NCBI GenBank assembly: GCA_944381205.1 | Contig: CALWKG010000003.1 | Location: forward strand, 91,573-126,425 | Length of the DNA: 34,853 nt | Direction: 5' to 3' | Origin: an uncultured Clostridia bacterium | Lineage (GTDB): Bacteria; Bacillota; Clostridia; Christensenellales; UBA1242 | Shown here: positions 9,755-17,323 of the stretch, one piece after another | Layout: every line of letters starts with the position of its first letter | Position numbering within the stretch: the first letter of the stretch is position 1 | The notes under the pieces: generated by a model | What the model saw: only the letters and a program-made list of their open reading frames with translations | The model's database searches: none | What the model was told of the DNA's origin: nothing | Translations under genes and position numbers: made by a program

Positions 9755-9905
9755 TCGCTCAGCCACGACCTTTTAGGTGCCGGCTCCCTTTTTAACAAAA
9801 GTGAGTAACGCACCGCTTTCGGTCGGGCTTCGCTTCTCACGACCAAGCGAAATTTTTATTTGTCCTACGTCCAAAAAAAATTTGTCGTGACTTTCTAATA
9901 GGTTA
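9755..9905 (+). repeat. Composite multi-stem repeat module C1
   Basis: Nested stems: CGACC (9766-9770) with GGTCG (9821-9825), GGTGC (9776-9780) with GCACC (9810-9814), and an inner CTCCCTTTT/AAAAGTGAG stem. A second hairpin pairs TCACGAC (9837-9843) with GTCGTGA (9884-9890) and encloses an A/T stem. A conserved CTTTCTAATAGGTTA follows. The related module at 10996-11135 has different bases in several of these stems but keeps the pairing. Confidence 0.85.
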
Positions 9906-10085
9906 GATTGAGTTTAATAGTATACGTTGTGTTACCAATGTATCTCTTCGCTTAGGGGATATTTCGTTAGTCCGTCAAGTAAGCAGACTCAATATGACGT
10001 TTCTCCGTCATTCTGAGAAGGGCAGTCCTGACCGGCTCACGAAGAATCCCCCGTCGCTCAGCCACGACCTTTTAGGTGCCGGCTC

Positions 10086-10162
10086 AAAATTAATTTAAAG
10101 GCACAATGATTTTTTTACAAAAATCAAAACGTGCCCCTATCAATTAATTTTTCGCCCTATCC
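10086..10162. repeat. 77-bp nested palindrome, copy B3
   Basis: Differs from copy B1 at a single base (GTGCCCC instead of GTGCCAC). The left flank is the CCACGACC...GGTGCCGGCTC type, as in B1. The right-hand terminal hairpin seen after the other copies is absent. Confidence 0.95.
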
Positions 10163-10193
10163 TAAAAGGTTGCATTTTCACATTATTCGCCTA

Positions 10194-10222
10194 TTGACAA
10201 ATCCCCATTGTTGTGTTAATAT
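10194..10222 (+). promoter_or_regulatory. Strong promoter for the gene at 10272
   Basis: A consensus TTGACA (10194-10199), a 17-nt spacer and TAATAT (10217-10222) with an upstream TG one base before the -10. It predicts a leader of about 43 nt. Confidence 0.75.
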
Positions 10223-10271
10223 GCCTATGTAAACAAAAGATTAAGGGCAAGATTATATGGAGGTTTATGTT

Positions 10272-10757
10272 ATGGAAGAATTTATCGTTCGTGACAAAAA
10301 TGGAGAAAAAATTGTTTTAAACGAATCTAGGGCAGAGGTGTTAAATCGCATAAAACAGCAAAGCACCAAGGCAACAACCGTTGCGGAAATGCCAACAAAT
10401 AAAGTTCTTAATGGTAAAAACGAAATTAAGTTTTCTGTTTCCGAAAAATCTGACATTAACTTGGTTTTTGTCGATAGCGATGTTTTGCAAAAAAATCAAA
10501 AGTTTTTGGAAGAAAAAGGTATCTTAAAAAGAGTTATCGAAAGGGCTTCTAAAATTGCAAATGAAGCCAAAACAAAGGCTTCTTCAATGGTAAGCAGTGT
10601 TGGCAAAAGGGTAAATGACGTCCTTTCAAAGTTTAAAAACGATGCCAAAAATAATGACGAAAACGTAATAGAATTTGAAGAAAGTTTGCAAAATAATTAC
10701 CCTGATAACGATATAGAACTCTTGTCTGAACAGCAAGACCAAGAAAGAGTAATTTAA
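10272..10757 (+). CDS. Unrecognised 161-residue protein
   Basis: I do not recognise this protein. ATG at 10272 is preferred because TGGAGG (10258-10263) lies eight bases upstream; an in-frame ATG at 10257 overlaps that site. The product has no signal peptide or membrane segment. Residues 1-75 are mixed polar sequence with a short predicted beta-rich part (IKFSVSEKSDINLVFVDSDV). Residues ~75-125 look like a basic amphipathic helix (Lys/Ala/Ser rich, e.g. ASKIANEAKTKASSM). The C-terminal ~35 residues are acidic and Asn/Gln rich. It has its own near-consensus promoter and terminator and sits alone between two repeat clusters, so it is a single-gene transcription unit. A cytoplasmic nucleic-acid- or membrane-surface-binding role is possible but unsupported. 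Confidence 0.75.
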   Translation: MEEFIVRDKNGEKIVLNESRAEVLNRIKQQSTKATTVAEMPTNKVLNGKNEIKFSVSEKSDINLVFVDSDVLQKNQKFLEEKGILKRVIERASKIANEAKTKASSMVSSVGKRVNDVLSKFKNDAKNNDENVIEFEESLQNNYPDNDIELLSEQQDQERVI

Positions 10758-10779
10758 TTGTTTATGTTTAGTTATCTTG

Positions 10780-10825
10780 TCACCATACTCTCATTTTAAT
10801 AAATGCGGGTATGGTGATTTGTTTA
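10780..10825 (+). terminator. Intrinsic terminator after the gene at 10272
   Basis: The stem CACCATACTC (10781-10790) pairs with GGGTATGGTG (10807-10816) around a 16-nt loop. ATTTGTTTATT follows. One G-T wobble. Confidence 0.65.
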
Positions 10826-10995
10826 TTCTAACTTTCCCGTAATTTTGAGTATCACTTCGCCATTTTTGAGTCTATTTTGTCATTGTGTTACCAGTGTATC
10901 CCTTCGATTAGGGGACCCTTCGTCCGCCCTTCTTTGTAAGTCGGGACTCAGGGTGACGTGTCATTCTGAGCGACAGCGAAGAATCCCCTATCTCG

Positions 10996-11135
10996 CTCAT
11001 ACTCAACCTTGTAGGTGCAATTCACATTTTTACAAATGTGAAAAAAGCACCATTTGCGGTTGGTATTCGCTTCTCACCGCCAAACGAAAATTTTGTTTGA
11101 CAATGTCAAAAAAATTTTGCGGTGACTTTCTAATA
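10996..11135 (+). repeat. Composite multi-stem repeat module C2
   Basis: Same architecture as the module at 9755-9905 but with changed bases: CAACC (11004-11008) with GGTTG (11058-11062), GGTGC (11014-11018) with GCACC (11047-11051), CACATTT (11023-11029) with AAATGTG (11034-11040), and TCACCGC (11074-11080) with GCGGTGA (11119-11125). It ends with the same CTTTCTAATAGGTTA. Confidence 0.85.
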
Positions 11136-11329
11136 GGTTACAAGTGATTTATAGTGCAGTTGTTATACAAGTTCAACTTATTACTTAGGTACTAACGACA
11201 TATATAACCCCCCATTTTCTCCGTCATTCTGAGCGACAGCGAAGAATCCCCTATTTCAAAGACGCACAACTCATACTACAATCACACTGATTAACTTAAA
11301 AAAACCGCTTAGAAAGTCACCGCCGGCTC

Positions 11330-11406
11330 AAAATTAATTTAAAGGCACAATAATTTTTTTACAAAAATCAAAACGTGCCACTATCAATTAATTTTTCGCC
11401 CTATCC
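11330..11406. repeat. 77-bp nested palindrome, copy B4
   Basis: One base differs from copy B1 (CAATAATT instead of CAATGATT). The left flank is AGAAAGTCACCGCCGGCTC. The right flank is a variant terminal hairpin (11405-11431) with arms CCCGAAAATG and CATTTTTTCGGG. Confidence 0.95.
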
Positions 11407-11536
11407 CGAAAATGCAAGTCATTTTTTCGGGAGCCCTAGACAAAATTTTTTTAGTTAACACATAAAAAGGTTCTATGTAATAGTAGAGTCTTTTTTTCTT
11501 TTACCAAACAAAAATTCCAAACTTAGTTTAATTTGT

Positions 11537-11565
11537 TTTACATAAATATTTTTGTGTGATAATAT
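11537..11565 (+). promoter_or_regulatory. Promoter of the HicB-like gene
   Basis: TTTACA (11537-11542), a 17-nt spacer and TAATAT (11560-11565). The predicted start of transcription near 11572 lies past an upstream in-frame ATG (11570), which supports translation from the ATG at 11597. Confidence 0.6.
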
Positions 11566-11596
11566 TATTATGAATAAATTGACTTGGGGTAACATT

Positions 11597-11881
11597 ATGG
11601 AGTTTATTTTTCCGGCAACATTTTATAAAGATGAAGAAAACGACGATTACATTGTCGCCTTTGACGACGTCCGCATTTATTGTCAGGGCAAAACGGTGGA
11701 AGAAGCCTACTTTGTCGCCCGAAAATTTCTAAAAGACTTTTGTAAACTCTCGCTTAAAATGTTTGGCGAAGTTAAGGAAAAACCAAGGACTTTTTTAGAG
11801 GCTCAATCTCAGCATAAGGGAGAAATTGTCCTGCTTGTAGATGCCGAAGTTCGCACCCCACAAAAAGTTTTAGATGAATAA
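11597..11881 (+). CDS. HicB-like orphan protein
   Basis: This is a 94-residue protein beginning MEFIFPATFYKDEENDDYIV, which has the partial RNase H-like fold pattern of the HicB antitoxin family: a short strand, KDEE turn, second strand, then GKTVEEAYFVARKFL as the helix. The C-terminal segment GEIVLLVDAEV matches the typical last strand. HicB proteins normally neutralise a HicA toxin, but no hicA lies on either side, so this copy is an orphan or serves another role. There is no DNA-binding helix-turn-helix or ribbon-helix-helix extension. Start choice: ATG 11597 has a weak GGGG site seven bases upstream and lies about 25 nt after the predicted transcription start. The family call is by pattern and moderately sure. 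Confidence 0.65.
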   Translation: MEFIFPATFYKDEENDDYIVAFDDVRIYCQGKTVEEAYFVARKFLKDFCKLSLKMFGEVKEKPRTFLEAQSQHKGEIVLLVDAEVRTPQKVLDE

Positions 11882-11920
11882 TTTTCCCAAAAAAATCCTT
11901 TGCGTTCACTAAAATAAATG

Positions 11921-11949
11921 TTGACTTTATTAAACTTTTTTGGTAACAT
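11921..11949 (+). promoter_or_regulatory. Candidate promoter of the rpsL transcript
   Basis: TTGACT (11921-11926), a 17-nt spacer and TAACAT (11944-11949) preceded by TGG (extended -10). It gives a leader of about 220 nt containing two hairpins. A weaker alternative is TTGACT (12037-12042) with TTAAAA (12060-12065). Confidence 0.6.
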
Positions 11950-12058
11950 ATTTTTGTTGTATGCACGGGCATACTTTTTTGTGCGCGGGTTTACAATCTG
12001 TTTATTTGTTTGGAACGCAAAATAAATAGTTCTATTTTGACTTTTTTTAAGTCGTAAA

Positions 12059-12144
12059 GTTAAAATTTTTGCTATGGTTGACATTCCACAACTGTACCCA
12101 AAATTTTAACAAAAAGACGTTTAGTAGTTGCAACTAAAAGTCTT
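12059..12144 (+). promoter_or_regulatory. Structured leader before rpsL
   Basis: Two consecutive hairpins lie just before the ribosome binding site. In the first, GTTAAAATTTT (12059-12069) pairs perfectly with AAAATTTTAAC (12100-12110), with an inner GTTG/CAAC stem (12077-12080, 12089-12092). In the second, AAGAC+TTTAGT (12114-12125) pairs with ACTAAA+GTCTT (12133-12144) across one G-A mismatch. This could be a ribosomal-protein autoregulatory site, which is inference. Confidence 0.45.
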
Positions 12145-12174
12145 TATGGGTAGTTTATTTTAAGGAGGAAAAAT

Positions 12175-12546
12175 ATGCCTACAATTAATCAATTAGTCAG
12201 GCACGGAAGAAGCCAACAACCAAAAAAGTCACAAGCACCTATTCTTGAACAAAACCCACAAAAAAGGGGTGTTTGCCTTTCGGTTACAACCACTTCACCT
12301 AAAAAGCCTAACTCTGCACTTAGAAAAATCGCCAGGGTTAAACTTTCTAACGGGCAGGAAGGTACAACCTATATCCCGGGTGAAGGGCACAATTTGCAAG
12401 AGCACAGTGTGGTTTTAATCCGTGGCGGAAAGGTTAAGGATTTGCCGGGTGTTAGGTATCATATTATACGTGGTACACTTGACGCGGCAGGTGTTGCAAA
12501 ACGTAAGCAGGCTCGTTCAAAATACGGGGCAAAAAAAGCAAAATAA
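12175..12546 (+). CDS. rpsL: Small-subunit ribosomal protein uS12
   Basis: A 123-residue S12, the decoding-centre protein of the 30S subunit. AAGGAGG is well placed before the ATG. The conserved core [18 protein letters not shown] and [13 protein letters not shown] are present with both lysines (equivalent to K42 and K87 in E. coli), the usual streptomycin-resistance positions, in wild-type form. The C-terminal [11 protein letters not shown] tail is normal. It heads the str group (rpsL, rpsG, fusA, tuf), but 457 bp separate it from rpsG, far more than usual. Confidence 0.98.
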   Translation: MPTINQLVRHGRSQQPKKSQAPILEQNPQKRGVCLSVTTTSPKKPNSALRKIARVKLSNGQEGTTYIPGEGHNLQEHSVVLIRGGKVKDLPGVRYHIIRGTLDAAGVAKRKQARSKYGAKKAK

Positions 12547-13003
12547 TAGGACGTTTTTTGCGTAATTTTATTGCAGTTTTTGTGCTAAAATTTTATTTTA
12601 AAAATCGTGTAAATAATTGTAATTTTTTTGTGTAATTTTACTTAAAATCGTGTATTATAAGCCTAAAATTTGCGAAAAATTTCCCAAAATCTAGCATTTA
12701 TCTTTGTGAATAAACTTGTAGATATTTGCCAGTGAATTTTGTAAATTTTTGTTAGTAAAAATGGAGATTTTATATCTGTAAATTTGCCATTTATTGATTT
12801 TTTACAAAACTGGGTTTGCAAATTAAAAGTTTACGCAATTTTTGTTTAAAATTTTGCAAAAAAACACTTGAAACGGGTAATTTTTATTAACATTTTTTTA
12901 TATTTTGTTTATATCTTTAAAGGTTTTAAATTTAAAAATTACCTAATATAACTTTTAAACTTAAAAATTTTGTTTACAAACAAATTAAACTAGGAGGATT
13001 ATT
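12547..13003. other. AT-rich gap between rpsL and rpsG
   Basis: No gene, strong terminator or REP-like module is seen. The stretch carries an imperfect internal duplication: TTTTTTG(C/T)GTAATTTTA occurs near 12554 and 12624, and AAAATCGTGTA near 12601 and 12643. A possible rpsG promoter is TTGCAA (12854-12859) with TAATTT (12878-12883), spacer 18. The end of the gap carries the AGGAGG site of rpsG. Confidence 0.5.
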
Positions 13004-13477
13004 ATGTCTAGAAGAAATCGTGCTACAAAGCGAGAAGTTTTACCAGACCCAATGTACAATTCCACCGTAGTCACAAAACTTGTAAATCAGGTAATGTTAG
13101 ACGGCAAAAAGGGTATTGCGTTTGGTATAGTGTATAGCGCTTTTGATATTATAAAGGAAAGGCTTAGCACTGACCCTATGGTAGTCTTTAACCAAGCACT
13201 AGAAAATGTTAAACCAGTGCTTGAAACCAAGTCCAGAAGGGTAGGCGGTGCCACCTATCAAGTGCCTATGGAAATCAGACCAGATAGAAGGCAAACCTTG
13301 GCAATAAGGTGGCTAGTGAGTTTTGCAAGGAAACGTGGCGGTGAAAAGGAAATGGATAAAAAACTTGCAAGCGAAATTATAGATGCCTACAACAACGCAG
13401 GCGGTGCTATAAAGAAGAAAGACGAAATGCACAGAATGGCAGAAGCCAACAAGGCATTTGCTCACTTTAAATGGTAA
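13004..13477 (+). CDS. rpsG: Small-subunit ribosomal protein uS7
   Basis: A 157-residue S7, a primary binder of the 3' major domain of 16S rRNA. TAGGAGG precedes the ATG with good spacing. Sequence landmarks are the N-terminal [14 protein letters not shown], the MLDGKKGIA segment, [18 protein letters not shown], the RW..SFARKRG motif and the C-terminal [15 protein letters not shown], all typical of bacterial S7. fusA starts 27 bp downstream, so the two are co-transcribed. In E. coli, S7 is the autoregulator of the str operon; whether the leader before rpsL here responds to it is unknown. Confidence 0.98.
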   Translation: MSRRNRATKREVLPDPMYNSTVVTKLVNQVMLDGKKGIAFGIVYSAFDIIKERLSTDPMVVFNQALENVKPVLETKSRRVGGATYQVPMEIRPDRRQTLAIRWLVSFARKRGGEKEMDKKLASEIIDAYNNAGGAIKKKDEMHRMAEANKAFAHFKW

Positions 13478-13504
13478 ATTTTTAAATAATAAAAAGGAGA
13501 AAAT

Positions 13505-15583
13505 ATGGCAAGAAAGTATCCACTACAAAGTTACAGAAATATCGGTATTATGGCGCATATCGACGCAGGTAAAACTACCACTACCGAAAGAATTCTATTC
13601 TACACCGGCAGGACTCACAAAATAGGCGAAGTCCACGAAGGCGCGGCTACGATGGACTGGATGGCACAGGAGCAGGAAAGGGGTATTACAATCACCAGTG
13701 CTTGCACAACTGCGATGTGGAAAGACCATTGTATTAACATTATTGACACCCCGGGACACGTTGACTTTACGGTAGAAGTCGAACGTAGCCTTAGGGTTCT
13801 TGACGGAGCGGTTGCAGTGTTCTGTGCTAGGGGCGGGGTTCAGCCTCAGTCAGAAACCGTTTGGCGCCAAGCCAATACCTACAAAGTCCCAAGAATTGCC
13901 TACGTTAACAAAATGGATAGGGACGACGCAAACTTTTTTAGGGTTATCCAGATGATGAAAGACAGACTAAAAGCAAACCCTATCGCAATCCAACTTCCAA
14001 TAGGGCAGGAAGATTCCTTTAAGGGAATAGTCGACTTGGTGGAAATGGATTCGGTTATTTATAAAGACGATTTGGGCAAGGAAATGGTAGTAGGCCCTAT
14101 CCCAGACGATATGCTAGAAGAAGCCAAAAAGTATAGGGCACAAATGATAGAAGCCATTGTCGAAACCGACGACGCGTTGCTCGAAAAGTATTTTGCAGGC
14201 GAAGAATTGACAGTAGAAGAAATTAAAAGGGCTATACGTAAGGCAACTATCGGGCTTCAAATTACACCTGTTATTTGCGGTAGTTCGTTTAAAAATAAAG
14301 GTGTTCAAAAACTACTTGACGCAATATGCGACTATTTGCCAAGTCCACTTGATATTGACGACGTTAAAGGGACTAAACTAGACGGAGTTACCGAAGATAC
14401 CCGCAAGGCAGACGACAAAGCCCCTATGGCAGGTCTTGCGTTTAAGGTAGCAACCGACCCATTCGTTGGCAAAATCACATATTTTAGGATTTATTCCGGG
14501 GTTTTAAAGGCGGGTTCGTACGTTCTTAATTCCACCAAAGATGTTAAGGAAAGAATTGGCAGACTGCTTAGAATGCACGCAAACCACAGGGAAGACGTGG
14601 AAGAAGCCTACGCCGGCGACATCGTCGCAATAGTGGGGCTTAAAGACACCACTACGGGTAACACCCTTTGCGATAGCGACCACCCAATTATTTTGGAAAA
14701 AATGGAGTTCCCAGAACCTGTTATTAATATCGCGGTAGAGCCAACCACTAAGCAAATGCAGGAAAAAATGGTCAACGCACTCATTAAACTTGCCGAAGAA
14801 GACCCAACTTTCAAAACTTGGACTGATAACGAGTCTGGGCAAACAATTATCGCAGGTATGGGCGAGTTGCACTTGGATATTATTGTAGACAGGCTTAAAA
14901 GAGAGTTTAAGGTAGACGTAAACGTTGGTAGACCACAAGTTAGTTACCGCGAAACAATTAGAAAAACCGTCGAAGCCGAAGGCAAGTACATCAGACAAAC
15001 TGGTGGTCACGGTCAGTACGGACACTGCTGGATTAGGCTCGAACCACTCGAAGCAGGCAAGGGATACGAATTTGTTGACAAGATTGTCGGCGGTGTTATT
15101 CCTAAGGAATATATTCCAGCAATAAATAACGGTATTCAGGAAGCCAAACAAAACGGGGTTTTGGCAGGGTACGAAACAGTTGATTTTAGGGTAACCGTTT
15201 TTGATGGTTCCTACCACGATGTCGACTCGTCAGAAATGGCATTTAAGATTGCCGGCTCTATGGCTTTTAGGGAAGGCGCTAAAAAGGCAGACCCAGTATT
15301 ACTAGAACCTATTATGAAGGTTCAGGTCGAAATGCCAGACGATTACTTGGGTACTGTTATGGGCGGTTTAACTAGCAGACGTGGGGTCTTGCAGGGTACC
15401 GAAACCAACGCGGGCAGTGTTATCATTAATGCCGAAGTTCCTTTGTCAGAAATGTTTGGCTACGCAACTGCACTTAGGTCTTCTACTCAGGGTAGGGGAA
15501 CATTTAATATGGAGTTCTCTCATTACTCAGAAGTTCCAAAGAGCATAAGCGAAAAAATTATGGTAGAACGCAAAAAAGACTAA
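13505..15583 (+). CDS. fusA: Translation elongation factor G
   Basis: EF-G (692 residues) is the GTPase driving ribosomal translocation. AAAGGAG precedes the ATG. The G-domain motifs are all present: [12 protein letters not shown] (P-loop, ~residues 17-28), RGITITSA (switch I), DTPGHVDF (switch II), NKMD and GSSFKNKG. The later domains II-V are full length, with [19 protein letters not shown] and the domain IV segment [20 protein letters not shown]. It follows rpsG by 27 bp and precedes tuf across a promoter-rich 311-bp spacer. This is the canonical type that lies in the str operon, not a tetracycline-protection or EF-G2 paralog. Confidence 0.98.
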   Translation: MARKYPLQSYRNIGIMAHIDAGKTTTTERILFYTGRTHKIGEVHEGAATMDWMAQEQERGITITSACTTAMWKDHCINIIDTPGHVDFTVEVERSLRVLDGAVAVFCARGGVQPQSETVWRQANTYKVPRIAYVNKMDRDDANFFRVIQMMKDRLKANPIAIQLPIGQEDSFKGIVDLVEMDSVIYKDDLGKEMVVGPIPDDMLEEAKKYRAQMIEAIVETDDALLEKYFAGEELTVEEIKRAIRKATIGLQITPVICGSSFKNKGVQKLLDAICDYLPSPLDIDDVKGTKLDGVTEDTRKADDKAPMAGLAFKVATDPFVGKITYFRIYSGVLKAGSYVLNSTKDVKERIGRLLRMHANHREDVEEAYAGDIVAIVGLKDTTTGNTLCDSDHPIILEKMEFPEPVINIAVEPTTKQMQEKMVNALIKLAEEDPTFKTWTDNESGQTIIAGMGELHLDIIVDRLKREFKVDVNVGRPQVSYRETIRKTVEAEGKYIRQTGGHGQYGHCWIRLEPLEAGKGYEFVDKIVGGVIPKEYIPAINNGIQEAKQNGVLAGYETVDFRVTVFDGSYHDVDSSEMAFKIAGSMAFREGAKKADPVLLEPIMKVQVEMPDDYLGTVMGGLTSRRGVLQGTETNAGSVIINAEVPLSEMFGYATALRSSTQGRGTFNMEFSHYSEVPKSISEKIMVERKKD

Positions 15584-15616
15584 CCTTGTGACTTAAAAGT
15601 AAAAACTTGCAAAGCC

Positions 15617-15861
15617 TTGACTTGTTGCTTTAAGGGTATACAATAAAAAATTATTGCAAGTTAAAACATATATTAAGTTCAAAAGGTATGCGTTTTGCAT
15701 AAAAAAACCAATAAATTAATGGCTAAAATTGATTTTTGTAATGCAAAATATGTCAGTTTTTGCTGTTAAAAAATTATAAAAAATGTTATATTATTTTGTT
15801 TGACAAAATAAATTTTAAAAGTATAATTGTTTTTGACAATTAATTAAAGATAAAAATAATT
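15617..15861 (+). promoter_or_regulatory. Three tandem candidate tuf promoters
   Basis: The 311-bp fusA-tuf gap contains TTGACT (15617-15622) with TACAAT (15639-15644), spacer 16; TTGACA (15800-15805) with perfect TATAAT (15822-15827), spacer 16; and TTGACA (15833-15838) with ATAATT (15856-15861), spacer 17. The middle one is full consensus. They would let tuf be expressed above the level of the upstream genes. No terminator is evident after fusA. Confidence 0.65.
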
Positions 15862-15894
15862 AATTTATATAAATTTTTAGGAGGATTTTTTATT

Positions 15895-17097
15895 ATGGCA
15901 AAAGCAAAATTTGATAGGTCAAAGCCACACGTTAATATTGGTACTATCGGTCACGTTGACCACGGTAAGACCACATTAACAGCAGCCATCACAATGTGGT
16001 GCGCAGCAAAGGGTTGGGCAGAAGGTATGAAATATGACCAAATTGATAAAGCCCCAGAAGAAAAAGCAAGGGGTATTACAATTAATACTTCTCACGTAGA
16101 GTATCAAACAGCCAAAAGGCACTATGCTCACGTTGACTGCCCGGGACACGCAGACTATGTTAAAAATATGATTACAGGTGCTGCTCAAATGGACGGCGCA
16201 ATCCTAGTTGTTGCCGCTACTGATGGTCCTATGCCTCAAACAAGAGAGCACATTCTTCTTGCTCGTCAGGTTGGTGTTCCATACATCGTCGTGTTTATGA
16301 ACAAAATCGACCAAGTTGACGACCCAGAACTTCTTGACCTTGTAGAGATGGATATTCGTGACTTGCTTAACGAATATGGTTTCCCAGGGGATACAACACC
16401 TATTATTAAGGGCTCTGCATTAAAGGCTCTTGAAGCAGCGCAAAGCGGTCACCCAGATGACCCAGCATGTAAGTGCATTGAAGAATTGCTTGACGCAGTA
16501 GATAGTTTCATTCCTACTCCTGCAAGGGCAACAGACCAACCATTCCTTATGCCTGTTGAAGACGTCTTCACCATCACTGGTCGTGGTACAGTCGCAACTG
16601 GTAGGGTAGAAAGGGGTGTTTGTAAAGTTGGTGACACAGTAGAAATTCTTGGTATGGGTCAGGATAAAACTAGTGTTATCACCGGTGTTGAGATGTTTAG
16701 GAAACTCCTTGACGAAGCACAAGCAGGTGACAATATTGGGGTTCTTCTACGTGGTATCCAAAGGACTGATATCGAAAGGGGTCAGGTCATTTGTAAGCCA
16801 GGAACTGTTAAACCACACAAAAAGTTTACTGCACAAGTTTACGTTTTAAAGAAAGAAGAAGGCGGTAGACATACTCCATTCTTCAACGGATATCGTCCAC
16901 AATTCTATTTCAGAACAACCGACGTTACAGGTTCTATCGAACTTGAACCAGGGGTAGAAATGGTTATGCCTGGCGATAACGTAAAGATGACAATTTCTCT
17001 TATTACAGAAATTGCTATGGAACAAGGACTTAGGTTCGCTATCCGTGAAGGTGGCAGGACTGTTGGTTCTGGTGTTGTTTCCGAAATTTTGGAATAA
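15895..17097 (+). CDS. tuf: Translation elongation factor Tu
   Basis: EF-Tu (400 residues) is the GTPase that brings aminoacyl-tRNA to the ribosome. AGGAGG (15879-15884) is ten bases before the ATG. Motifs: [14 protein letters not shown] (P-loop), [12 protein letters not shown] (switch I), [12 protein letters not shown] (switch II), NKID (guanine specificity) and GSALKAL. Domains II and III are complete and end with [15 protein letters not shown]. Codon choice shifts toward GGT, CGT and GTT compared with neighbouring genes, as expected for a highly expressed gene. It has its own promoters and a strong terminator, so it can be transcribed separately from fusA. Confidence 0.98.
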   Translation: MAKAKFDRSKPHVNIGTIGHVDHGKTTLTAAITMWCAAKGWAEGMKYDQIDKAPEEKARGITINTSHVEYQTAKRHYAHVDCPGHADYVKNMITGAAQMDGAILVVAATDGPMPQTREHILLARQVGVPYIVVFMNKIDQVDDPELLDLVEMDIRDLLNEYGFPGDTTPIIKGSALKALEAAQSGHPDDPACKCIEELLDAVDSFIPTPARATDQPFLMPVEDVFTITGRGTVATGRVERGVCKVGDTVEILGMGQDKTSVITGVEMFRKLLDEAQAGDNIGVLLRGIQRTDIERGQVICKPGTVKPHKKFTAQVYVLKKEEGGRHTPFFNGYRPQFYFRTTDVTGSIELEPGVEMVMPGDNVKMTISLITEIAMEQGLRFAIREGGRTVGSGVVSEILE

Positions 17098-17167
17098 TCT
17101 CCGTTATTTTGGAAATTCATATTAGGTTTTCAATTACTCCTTTGTTTTTCATATTTTTTAAACGAAC

Positions 17168-17206
17168 ACAAAAAAAGTGGCTCATTCGGGTCGCTTTTTT
17201 TGTTTT
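17168..17206 (+). terminator. Intrinsic terminator after tuf
   Basis: An A-run, then AGTGGCTC pairing with GGGTCGCT (with G-T wobbles) around ATTC, then a T-run; the A and T runs extend the stem. It ends the tuf transcript. The A-run makes it potentially bidirectional. Confidence 0.85.
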
Positions 17207-17284
17207 TAATAGGTTTTTTTGTGGGGAAATTGTATGTTTGTGTACTATAAAACCTATTTTTGTTAAAAACAAAACAAAAACTTA

Positions 17285-17313
17285 TTGCGCTAAACCGCTT
17301 AATTTTATATAAT
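17285..17313 (+). promoter_or_regulatory. Promoter of the AI-2E-type gene, apparently leaderless
   Basis: TTGCGC (17285-17290), a 17-nt spacer and perfect TATAAT (17308-17313). The start codon at 17324 is only 10 nt past the -10 box, and no Shine-Dalgarno sequence lies in between. Confidence 0.55.
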
Positions 17314-17323
17314 AATATTTGAT

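Larger units (their letters stand above)
9755..10162. repeat. Hairpin-repeat cluster 3 (downstream of rpoC)
   Basis: The cluster begins at the base after the rpoC stop codon with a two-stem composite module (9755-9905). A REP-like pair follows at 9955-9999 (stem ATATT/AATAT) and 10006-10051 (stem ATTCT/AGAAT), then a CCACGACC...GGTGCCGGCTC segment leading into a 77-bp palindrome at 10086-10162. The usual CCC...GGG hairpin is missing after this copy. No gene is visible. Confidence 0.9.
10885..11431. repeat. Hairpin-repeat cluster 4 (between the genes at 10272 and 11597)
   Basis: Contents in order: a REP-like pair at 10911-10959 (stem ACCCT/AGGGT) and 10958-10988; a composite two-stem module at 10996-11135; a segment 11135-11215 matching 1321-1410 in inverted orientation; a REP-like unit at 11222-11251; a segment 11267-11318 matching 6051-6103; and a 77-bp palindrome at 11330-11406 with its terminal hairpin ending at 11431. 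A 100-codon open frame over 10845-11147 is made of repeat sequence and is not called. Confidence 0.9.

Noticed and set aside
10845-11147. 100-codon plus-strand open frame
   Set aside because: It spans REP-like and composite repeat modules; stems and loops explain the sequence better than coding.
14504-15217. 237-codon minus-strand open frame
   Set aside because: Antisense to the conserved fusA gene, without ribosome site or domain; a codon-usage shadow.
17109-17312. 67-codon plus-strand open frame after tuf
   Set aside because: It runs across the tuf terminator and the promoter of the next gene; AT-rich by-product.
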